DNA from: Liolophura sinensis
Lineage: Eukaryota > Mollusca > Polyplacophora > Chitonida > Chitonidae
Reading direction: 5' to 3'
NCBI RefSeq assembly: GCF_032854445.1
Contig: NC_088302.1
Coordinates: 40,554,191 to 40,618,190, forward strand
Length of the DNA stretch: 64,000 nt
Of this stretch, positions 13,501-25,500 are shown in pieces. The notes beneath the pieces were generated by a model. The model did not search any database. It was not told where the DNA came from and saw nothing but the letters and a program-made list of their open reading frames with translations. The stretch's first letter is position 1, and every line of letters starts with the position of its first letter. A program made the translations under genes and the position numbers.

Positions 13501-16500
13501 ATTTACGTATTTATTCATTTCATTTTTTGTCTACTAAATGCTGTACTTGAGAACTTTGCACTCTTACCACGGAGGTCAGCATTATGGGTGAAGGAAACAG
13601 GAGTGCCCAGATACGCCCTTAGGGAGGTACCTGACAAACCTCCTGGCTTAAACTGCAACCCAAATAGCAAAGTAATTCCTCAGGTATGTTGAATTCAGTT
13701 GGAAGTTTTATCATCCAAATGATCCCAGCACTTTTGGTTTTTGATACACAGATTTCCAAAATGAATAGATTCCCTAACAAGGAATGTACTTATTTAATAT
13801 AAAGGATTAATGTCCAGATTGGATATTTATTCATAAGTAGCTAACCCTGTATATATTGTTAAATTGAGTGTAAAAAATATTGGAAAAAAGTACAGCAATC
13901 TGAGTAATACGGTATTAAAATCAATAGATAATGAGGCTGGGTTTACGCTTTTTTTTTTGGCAACACTCAGTAGTCTCTGCCGAACGATGTCATACAAGTC
14001 CAATTTGTATGAGCTGTCAGAGCTTCACCATTTAGTCCAGTGTTAAAAAGCCACACAAGTGAAATCAAGCATATCAAATTCCCCAAGAAATGGTTTGCTG
14101 TTCTGCATACGGTCATAAAATCAAGTTGTCGAAGAAGACTGGAGTTAGTTTTTCTTCAAGTTTCCAGACGATTTGGCGTTCAGGAAAGCGTGGATTCACG
14201 GCATAAAACAGAAGGGTTTTATACCCACCAAACACTGCCAAATCTTTTTAGGCTGGCAAGAGCTGGGATAAGAAATCTTGGCGGGCAGCTAAAAGTTAAC
14301 AACAGTGAAGAAAAATGTATATACACATTGATGATAGGGCTTGTGGGGGGGGGGGAGGGTAAAAAGAAATGGAAGTTCATTTGCCATTAGTTTGATCAAT
14401 ATTTGGTATGCTGCAGAAGTGAAAGACCAGCAGATACAATCTCGTGATGGCTTCCATTGAATATTGCTTTGATACACACCATCCCATTGGCCGTGTCTCT
14501 ACTGTGGACCAATGAGTGAGTTTCTAACAAACTGTGAACTGTGTACAACAACGCAATGGCCGTTTGACAACTACAGCAATGCTAGCGATTTCTGACCGGC
14601 CACAGAGGATGATTAAAACCATTAAAAATGAACAAAATTTAATTCCCATGAATCCACTCTTGATGTAACTCCACTCGGGCAATAAAATAATATTTATTGT
14701 TAAGCAGACAGAAGGAAAGAATAGTAAATATTAAACACACGAAATGTAGACCTACAATGTAACACAGGACAAAGTCCCTGATTAACAGTCTGAAAACTCT
14801 GAATATGAAGTCTGACCAGAGATGTCAGTGTCATAAATAGGAACACCAACATCGTCCACCATGGCTTCAAATTGATGTGGCAGTATATTTGCTTCTGTGC
14901 AGGAAGAATGTATCTGAAAAATGACATCATGCTGATACAAATTCAAAACAGATCAGCTAGACTTGGGTTGTCAGCTTTACTGCGCGCCCGGCTGGAGATA
15001 CTGTTAAACAAGTTATAATCTTTATAATCAGGACAAGTAGCTAGATCTGGACACTAATCCTTAATTATAATATATTGGTGTCTTGCGCTTTACTTAGACA
15101 ATGGCAGTTAAATTATGGTGGGAGGAAACCTGGCTTGAAACCCACAGCCATCTGCAGTTTGAAATGTATGTGTAAAATTACAGAGTTCAAAATGAGCATT
15201 TACAGTGACATAAACATTGTGAACCATAAAAGAATCCCTAATGTTGTTAGAGAACTCACTTAGTTTCCCACGTTCAGGTTTGGACAGAAGTCTCTGTTTA
15301 GCACACTCAAAAAATTCTGCTATGTCTTTCTCATACAGCTTGCTCAGGTTCTGAGTGTACACCTGTGAAGAAGCAACATGGACACTTAACAACCACTCTC
15401 TCCTTCTTATACAGCTTGTATACAGCTTTCTTCATTTATTTATTTGATTGGTGTTTTACGTCGCTCTCAAGAATATTTCACTTATACGATGGTGGCCAAC
15501 AATATGGTGAGAAGAAACCAAGCAGAGCCTGGGGGAAACCCACAGATTGTCTCCGGCTCTTAATTTAGCATAGAAGTGCTCCTCTTAAAGTTCAGACTCA
15601 TTACTTTCAACCTTTTCGCATGTTTGCAAGGTGTTTATTCAAGCATATTCTGAAAGCATTATTTTGTGTAGACTGATAAACTTATATTTTTCGTGTAGCT
15701 GAACTTGGCCAACTCATCCAATGTAGTTTTATCTCCAAAATCAAATTTAAAATGTGCACAAATTGCAACAAAAAATGCTCTTTTACACGCAAAAAGGATG
15801 AGGGTATTGCAGTATACAGTTAGTCTATTGTGAGAAAAAATGTGTTGCAGAACAAAACTGATACCATGTTTTCTTTGATCTGTAACATCACCTATCCAGT
15901 AAAACTGAACTGTCCTCAAATACAAATTCTACCAGTTTCTGCAACAAAAAATGCTCTTTTACATGCAAAAAGGATGAGGGTATTGCAGTATACAGTTAGT
16001 CTATTGTGAGAAAAAATGTGTTGCAGAACAAAACTGATACCATGTTTTCTTTGATCTGTAACATCACCTATCCAGTAAAACTGAACTGTCCTCAAATACA
16101 AATTCTACCAGTTTCTGCAACAAAAAATGCTCTTTTACATGCAAAAAGGATGAGGGTATTGCAGTATACAGTTAGTCTATTGTGAGAAAAAATGTGTTGC
16201 AGAACAAAACTGATACCATGTTTTCTTTGATCTGTAACATCACCTATCCAGTAAAACTGAACTGTCCTCAAATACAAATTCTACCAGTTTCTGTAAAACG
16301 TGTCTCATGTACTGTGAAAAAGAGTTTGATAATATAGCATCATTCTCGGCTGTAAACTTGCACTTGTTTGGGTGGTGTTCTTGGTGAGTTCAGACTTACC
16401 CCTGCCAGCTTCTCAAAGCTCTCAGGGTCAGCATTCTTTAGCCAGGACATGAGATCTGCATATGGGGTGAGGTCCCTGTGACTAGAATGGTGTGGGGACA

Positions 16501-19500
16501 ATCTGAAGTCTGTAGGGTTACGGTTCAGAGTCTCACTTTGGATCAGACCATTGCCCTGGTATCACACACAGAGAAATCATATATTATTTGAATGTAAGAA
16601 GATTAGGAAGCTATTATTTATGTTAAGGTCATCCTGAAGTGTGACTGAGAGAGACGCATGTAGAAGAAAGCCGTTACCTCTCCCTGGATGTGTAGAAAAA
16701 CATAAAACTATACTGAAATTTAGCATAAATTTTCTTTCAAGAGCAAAACAGGGTTGAAGAAACCTTGATAACATCAGGTCTGTCCTTTGTTTTAATATTT
16801 ATATTTAAAAATAAACAGTTTAGCTGCAAACAAGACAACTGCTCACTGATCAGACCTGATCAAGGATTCACTCAAAAAAGTGCATTTTAAGAGGCAATTA
16901 AACATTTTAAAATATTACTTTTTGGGCTGAAACTTATTTTCTTTCACTAGGACCTCACTCTACTCATGCAAACGGTGTGCTTTCCAAACACACAGTAAAA
17001 CACCTTTTTGAATTAGTAGAATCAGGAAAATATGCATCTGTAGGTCACATACCACAGGTGTAACTCCGCTTACCTGCGAGATAAATGCATTATTCAGGTG
17101 TCTAGCCAATCGCCTTGCAAAACAGTTGGTGTAATTCGTGAACTTCTTCTGCTGCTCCACCACAGCAGCCATTTTCCCATAACCTAGAAACGAAATACCA
17201 GGAACTGCATTACAACGAAAAAGGATTTACCTCGTTACCTTGCAAATAGATTTATATATCCACCACAAAGGAAAAGAAATGCTTCTATCTTTCACATGTT
17301 AATGTGTGATTGCAAGCATGTGTTTTTTAACTGACTCTGTAGGATACTTTTTTAATTTTATATTCAAACTACTTAATTCTCAATGTAACGCTTCTTTAAG
17401 AAATATAAGCACAACCACACTTCAGATAAATTCAATGTCTGACAAATATCCTTTTGATGACACATTATATTAAAAAAAAAAAAAGTCATTCCTCTGTTCT
17501 TCTTTTGTTAGGTACTTTAAATTTTCAACCTTTTTAACCACTAAAGCACTTTTTGTGTGGAATTTATGCATACAATTATTAGGAAAACAATGCAAAAAAT
17601 GATTTTATTTGAATGTGTCATTAAAGATGTAAGCTTCATAAAACTCTGCAAATTATTTCTTTACTCTCCAAAGTCTTCTTGAAATATTTCAGTACATCAG
17701 CTGCAGAATTAGGGTATATTCAGGTGTAAGCAGTACACATATATTTTTAATGGAATTTACATACCTGTGTGAGTGTCAGCCTGGACACACTTCTGTAAGG
17801 CCTCTGCTGCCACTGAGCAGTCGTAGATTCCATTAGGTGTTGATAAGTCACCATCAATCAAGGCCTTGACAAATTTGTCTTCCAAATCAAATGATTTCTA
17901 CCAAGGGATCAGAGGAAATGGGTTTATTAGTGCAGTCCAACAAGTTTTAGTCTCATCATCATTCTCTGATGGATATGACAATTCCAGAGAATAACTTCAG
18001 GAAGTAATCACCTGATGACCCAATCCTTTTACCATCTATTCACATTTACATCTTGTTTGTGTCTTAGGCAGTACTGCGCAGTTGGTTAGCGCGCTAGCAC
18101 AGCGTAATGACCCAGGAGTCTCTCACCAATGCGGTCGCTGTGAGTTCAAGTCCAGCTCATGCTGGATTCCTCTCCGGTCATAAGTGGGAAGGTCTGCCCG
18201 CAACCTGCGGATGGTTGTGGGATTCCCCTGGGCTGTGCCCGGTTTCCTCCCACCATAATGCTGGCCGTGGTCGTATAAGTGAAATATTCTTGAGTACGGC
18301 GTAAAACACCGATCAAATAAATAAATAAAATAAATCTTAGGCAGTACTCAAAAGTATATCACTTTTTTCTCTTTATGTCAAGGCAGCCAACATTACTGAG
18401 ATCATTCACAGGCATATTTATTTACTTATTTATTTGATTGGTGTTTTACAAACAAACTCAGCACCATCTTTCTAAGATTAATAGAACTCTCACAATCAGT
18501 ATCTTTCTTTTAGAGGCATTTTCAGAATTAGGACATAGAGGGAGGAACTTTAGGTCTAAACAAGAACTTGAAATCAGACAGAAGAGAGCACTTCTCCGAT
18601 GTACCACAAGCTTGTCCAGTTCCTCCAGCAGAGACTGATGATTCTCATTCCTGATTTTGATCAGCATGTCCTTCTCCTTTATCACTTCCATCTGGTCTTT
18701 GACATTCTGAGAAAAAAAAACAAAACAGTAACCATGTAAAAATCAATACCTTAAATATTTCCATCTGTAAAAGAGAACTTTTCAATACATAACTTGGTCT
18801 TCATGGTAATTTTGGGGGGCCTCCGTGGCTCAGTTGGTTAGTGCGCTAGGGGAGCGTAATGACTCAGGAGCCTCTCAACAATGTGGTCGCTGAGGGTTCA
18901 GCTTATGCTGGTTTCCTCTCCGGTCTGCCAGCAATCTTTGGATGGTAGTGGGTTTCCCCCAGGCTATGCCCGTTTTCCTCCCACCATAATGCTGGCCCCA
19001 AAAATATATGTGAAATATTCTTGAGTACAGCATAAAACACCAATGAAATAAATAAACAAATAAATCATGGTAACTACCTGTAGTCTTTCAATAGTTTAAC
19101 CCATTTTTGGATACAGAGTGTCGAGGGTAAATAACTTAAAAACCCTTGTTCAATCAATTTTATACCATTAACAAATCACACTTTCTTATCCCTACCAATA
19201 CGTAAACACTCTTTCTGAAATTTTTATTGAAAACATGCTTATTTTTCAACGACATAGATATGAAACGTAGACTATTTCCAAAGCAGCTATAATAATAAAT
19301 CCGTTTTCAGTACAAATGGGGTATTCATTGCTGGGTGATATTCTTCCCAATGGTGATATTAAGATTTTATCTTCAATTTATTTTATCAGCTATTGATATT
19401 ATCAGATTACCTGATACATGATATCTGAGCAGAAGTTCTGTCTTGACACTTTATACTGACCTGGCCAAAAATCTTGAAAAACAAAGGTAACAGCCGACTG

Positions 19501-22500
19501 AAAATAAGACAAAAGTCTGAATGTGACTGTTTTAAACAGGTAATACCTATAACATACCTGTAACACTGAGTCATAGGCATCCAGCTTCTCCTCAATCTTT
19601 GTAGCCTCCTGTATACCTTCATCTAGAAGCCTCATCAGGCTCAGCACTTGGTCTTCTGAGCCCATGATGGAGTGAATATTAGCCTAAAATAGAAAATATA
19701 ATAACACAAAAAAATCTGGAAATGGCAAATGGAAATTTAGTGGTAATCTTTTAGGCTTTGTTTATTGTTTTAGTTTTGCTTATAATTTTCATCCCTCCAC
19801 ACTGCAAAGGGCTGTTATGGAAAAAGAATTTTTGTTTAGCATGCAACACTGTGCAACTGGGTTTTTGTTAATATTAAGTTACACAAAGCTTATAGCTGTT
19901 AAACCTTTAGATATGTTTATACAAAATGTACACACGCTGCACTGCAGTGTGAAAACTGCCAGGCATTCAATGTCCTCATCACTAATAATTAATGGTTCAT
20001 CCAAAAAAGATGTGTAAATGTCGTTTATTTTGTGCATACCAGGACATGTCCAAAACTAAACATTTCTGACATCCTGTAATGCATATTTCAACAAACTTTC
20101 TTGTTCAAGGAAAAACACTGATGCGCTCTTACACCATCCAGGACAGACAGCTGCTTTGAGAGTTGTTCCGAAAACGCCTCAGCATTTCCGATAGCGGCAT
20201 GACAATCTCTCATCAGAAGTTCAAGATCGCTCTCCTCCTTACTAGACAGAGCCTGGTAGTCATCTTCCACAACTTCATCCTCATGCTGGGCCGCCTGACT
20301 CTGGTCTGACACATGGCTGATTTCTGATAACAAGGACATTACATGTAGAACAAGGACATTGGGATACAAACATAGAGAAAAACAGGAGAGTATGAATTAA
20401 TACTTAAAACACTACTGACTCTTGTCTGACATACAGCTGATTTCTGATGACAAATACATTACATGTAGAACAAGGACATTGGGATACAAACATAGAGGAA
20501 AACAGGGCAGTGTGAACACTTAACACACTACTGACTCTGGTGTGACACACAGCTGATTTCTGATGACAAATACATTACATGTAGAACAAGGACATTGGGA
20601 TACAAACATAGAGGAAAACAGGGCAGTGTGAACACTTAATACACTACTGACTCTGGTCTGACACACGGCTGATTTCTGATGACAAGGACATTACATGTAG
20701 AACAAGGACATTGGGATTCAAACAAAGAGGAAAACAGGGCAATGTGAACACTTAATACACTACTGACTCTGGCCTGACACACGGCTGATTTCTGATGACA
20801 AGAACATTACATATACAACAAGGACATTGGGATACAAACAAAGAGGAAAGCAGGGCAGTGTGAACACTTAATACACTACTGACTCTGGTGTGACACACGA
20901 CTGATTTCTGATGACAAGGACATTACATGTAGAACAAGGACATTGGGATTCAAACAAAAAGGAAAACAGGGCAGTGTGAACACTTAATACACTACTGACT
21001 CTGGCCTGACACACGGCTGATTTCTGATGACAAGAACATTACATGTAGTACAAGGACATTGGTATACAAACAAAGAGGAAAACAGGGCAGTGTGAACACT
21101 TAATACACTACTGACTCTGGTGTGACACGCGGCTGATTTCTGATGACAAGGACATTACATGTAGAACAAGGACATTGGGATTCAAACAAAAAGGAAAACA
21201 GGGCAGTGTGAACACTTAATACACTACTGACTCTGGCCTGACACACTGTTTTCTGATGACAAAAACATTACATGTAGAACAAGGACATTGGGATACAAAC
21301 ATAGAGGAAAACAGGGCAGTGTGAACACTTAATACACTACTGACTCTGGTCTGACACACGGCTGATTTCTGATGACAAGGACATTACATGTAGAACAAGG
21401 ACATTGGGATTCAAACAAAGAGGAAAACAGGGCAGTGTGAACACTTAATACACTACTGACTCTGGCCTGACACACGGCTGATTTCTGATGACAAGAACAT
21501 TACATGTAGAACAAGGACATTGGGATACAAACAAAGAGGAAAACAGGGCAGTGTGAACACTTAAAACACTACTGACTCTGGTGTGACACACAGCTATTTC
21601 TGATGACATAAAACAAGGACAATGGGATATAAACACAGACGAAAACAGTGGAATATAAACACTGCTGGGCTGTCTGACTCTGCTCTGACAGATAAAACAG
21701 AACAAGGACATTAGAACACAGACTGAGAGGAGAACAACGCAATGTAATCACTGAACACACTGCTGGGCCATCTGACTCTGCTCTGACATATAACACAGAA
21801 CACGGACATTAGAACACAGATTGAGAGGAGAACAACACAATGTAAACACTGAACACACTGCTGGGCCATCTGACTCTGCTCTGACAGATAACACAGAACA
21901 AGGACATTAGAACACAGATTGAGAGGAGAACAACACAATGTAAACACTGAACACACTGCTGGGCCATCTGACTCTGCTCTGACAGATAACACAGAACAAG
22001 GACATGAGAACACACTATAATACAAGTTGAGGGCAGCATAGTGAAGCATTTTGCATTGTGTAAGGCAGATTTGATTAGGAAAAAGGTATTATAACTTAAA
22101 ATGAAAAAAACCTACCTTGTAATAAATGCTCAGGCACATTGACAAACTCTGGTTTGTGGATTAAATACCTCTGGCTTAACTGCAACAAAATAAGATAAAA
22201 AGACTAAAAAATACTCGAAAAGAAAAAAAGAAAAAAAAATCATTGAAAGTGTAGTAGAGACAAAAAATACCCACCACAGAAAGAGTATTTTATGCACAAC
22301 TGATCTCTTGTGGTAGCTATATACTGAACAACATTCACTTACAAAATATACAAAGAAATATGTCGTGGATGTATTTGAAATAATTACAGGACATTAAGCT
22401 TAAGAAAGCTTAATAGTTAGAGTTTATCAATACATTAACAAACCTTCCATAAACATGCGATGAAGTTTTCCTTATCAGGTATGCTGCTGGCTACCCACTT

Positions 22501-25500
22501 ATAGATTTTCTCAAAATGAAGATCAAATTCCGCTGTTTCCTGAAATATTCAAATTATATCACCGAGTAAAATTAATCTAAAAGCAACTATTCAATGCAGA
22601 CATTTTGGGTCTTGCAATCTTTGCATATACATCTGCTGCAGTGATTTAAAACCATACACTAACGACAATGTACATAGATGTCCTGGGGCCATACATTGTA
22701 TCTAGAGTCATTTTAGGTCTGGAAAACCTATGGGTCTCTATCAAGCTGTATTAAAACTAACAACTAAATTGACTAACTAGAGCCCCAGGGCCATAAAATG
22801 AGTTGTTTTCCTCTATTTTTTTTTTTATCTTGTAACCAATGGCCAATTGTGTTCAACTGCATTTCACTGGTCTTCTCAACCCACAAAAGGGCCTATCAGT
22901 TATTTTGTGTGTAATGGAGGACCCGGCCCCCACCTCATTATGACAGGACTTCAAAGAGAATACATTGCACCAAAACGTTATATTATGATATACTGTAAGA
23001 TTGTATTTTGAGAAATTTTTTTTGCAGCTCAGTTATTACCATTTCTATTTGTTTAGTTAGAGTGAGCATGAAAATCTTCATTATTTGTACCACTGCCATA
23101 TGTGGCAACGGATCAAGGCAACATATCATAATACACGTTTTGGTAATTACATTGTTTATACATACAGCTGTATCTATATAGTGCAAATATGGCAAGGACA
23201 CATAAAATACATGTGCAAATATGGCAAGGGCACATAAAATACATGTGCAAATATGGCACAGGCACATAAAATACATGTGCAAATATGGCAAAGGGCACAT
23301 AAAATACATGTGCCAACATGGCAAGGACACATAAAATACACGTACAATCAGTCAACCTTTTTTTAGATCTTTTCAGGATTATATCCAAATGTTCATCACA
23401 TATAGCAAACATAATTAACAGTTCATTCCACAATTTAACAGATAACTTCTTCAAAGTTTGTGGGCATTCATGCAATTAGGCAGATCAACTAATGGGCAGT
23501 AATCCAAGGGGTCAAGCATTGCTACAGATAATTTTCAGAGGTAGTGTGGTTCTCCCTACTTTTCCAAGAGAGGGAGAAGGTCTACTGGGTAAGCCTACCG
23601 CAGTACACATTTTTTGAAAATACTCAACACTTCCCTATTTTGGGTCCCCAGTTATATACCTTAAAAGTGTTAAACTGACTGAGTGAAGGGGCTTGAGAAA
23701 ATCAAGACATACATGTGCATACATGTACAGGCCTACAGAGACCTACCAGTTCAGAGATTCTTGTAGTTACATACAGGACTATATGCATGTACCTACTGAT
23801 TGCCCACAATTACGACTTGTCATAACATTCTAGAATAAATTAATTATTTCAGCTCTCCCTCATTAGGAATGAATCCACCTCAACTTGGAGGCCTACTGGG
23901 TTTATTCCAATAACTCACTCACTGACAACTTTACCTTTTCATTTTGTTTTGATAGCAGGGGTTGCAGTATTATTTCATTCTATGGAAACTTTCCTAATGT
24001 GACTGGTAATTTATTTTACTTGTCGAAACATTTCTGTACACACGAACAACTGCGGTTTTGAGATCAAAGCATGATACACCTGTTTGCTAAATCCAACTAT
24101 AGGGCTACATTAGAAGACAAAAATTTCTTATTTATGCTTCATTTATTGGTCGTTGTATTTCATTGCATTAGCTTCTTTCCTAAGAAATCACTGATACAAG
24201 TACACGTTGAAGACTGGACACTCTATGACATTTAAACATGGCACAAATAAGAGATGATCGGTGTAGAATTAAAACCAAACAATGGGAGCGATATCAGGAT
24301 GATTTAATACAGGAAGCTGTTTGCTTTAAATCTTGCATGTACGCTATAGCTTTCAGAACTTTGGTGTATACACAAATCGTCATGCATATTCAATACACTC
24401 TGGTTTAATTTTTGGGGAGTATCATCTAATTTTTATGCACTAACATGTCGTACTTGGGTGAAACTACTTCCGGCAATTTCTTCACATTTTTTTATGCCTG
24501 TATATTGGGCCTCTGGCGATTCTCACCAAGAGGCCCCTAAAAACTATGACATGTTATCAATAAAAAGTTTGGTTTCATATTAATTGCTTTCGTTCATAGA
24601 TATAAAAGCTCTCACAAAGCATAATATTGTGTTGCATTTCATAAAAATCTGAGATCAGCACAAGCAGATATGCCCCTCCAAACACCTGAGAGCAACACCA
24701 TTACACCATCTTTAATACTGTCAGCAGACATTCCCTTCCCAGCTCACCATTACTGCGTCAGAGAACAGAACTACATTACACAGTAGAATGTGATACATTG
24801 TTAACGTCGCATTCCCATCAATTTTTGATACATCAACATTTTGGTGCTACCTCAATAAACTGAAATGATGCCACATCATCTTTACAAAGGTATCACATAG
24901 TCTATGTTAACAATTACCTTTTCAAGATCTCTACCGTCTACAGTCTTTAAGCTGCGTAGCGTCCATGAGGCCTTCTTCTTGTACAACTCTCCCTTGTCAG
25001 CTTTCTTCACTTGGTAAACTTGAGCCTGCACAGGCTTCTCTTTGCTCACTGTATATGTATACACATCAGGATAATTAGGGCAGATCTGCATACATGTATA
25101 TATATATTAATATATATATTTTAGAAGTGTTTACAGATACATATATGATACAGGCAGACAGGCCTAGTGCCCACCTGGCATAACATTTTACCCTACTTCC
25201 TCTACCTTTTCGCATATGAAAGAGCAACTTTTAGAGCAATTCATGCACTTTTTAAATTTCATTTTGGAGACAAAACTACATTGGTTGCATTGACTAATTC
25301 CAGGGCTCCACAAAAAGTGTAATTTTAACAGTTTATCTAGAATAATGCCTTCAGAATACCCTTGAATAAACACCTTGCAAAAATGCCAGAAGGCTGAAGA
25401 ATTACAGAAGTATTATACATTTATTTGATTGTGTTTTATGCCATATTCAAGAATATTTCAGTTATACAACCTTGGCCAGCATTACGGTGGGAGGAAACTG

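Noticed and set aside
15659-16277. Three similar minus-strand frames of 61-88 codons
   Set aside because: They are the same sequence repeated by the 176-bp triplication, with no splice link to EXOC1 exons 10 or 11.
18076-18160. tRNA gene
   Set aside because: The A- and B-box-like parts belong to the head of a SINE with core, tail and target duplication; there is no clean cloverleaf.
21445-22049. Several 75-112 codon minus-strand frames
   Set aside because: They are translations of the intron 4 array, not separate genes. Their exon-derived peptides explain the apparent protein-like look.
25049-25091. Extension of EXOC1 exon 2 to the right ([12 protein letters not shown])
   Set aside because: It would put the junction with exon 1 out of phase and adds residues absent from human SEC3. 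The AG at 25049 gives a gap-free join.
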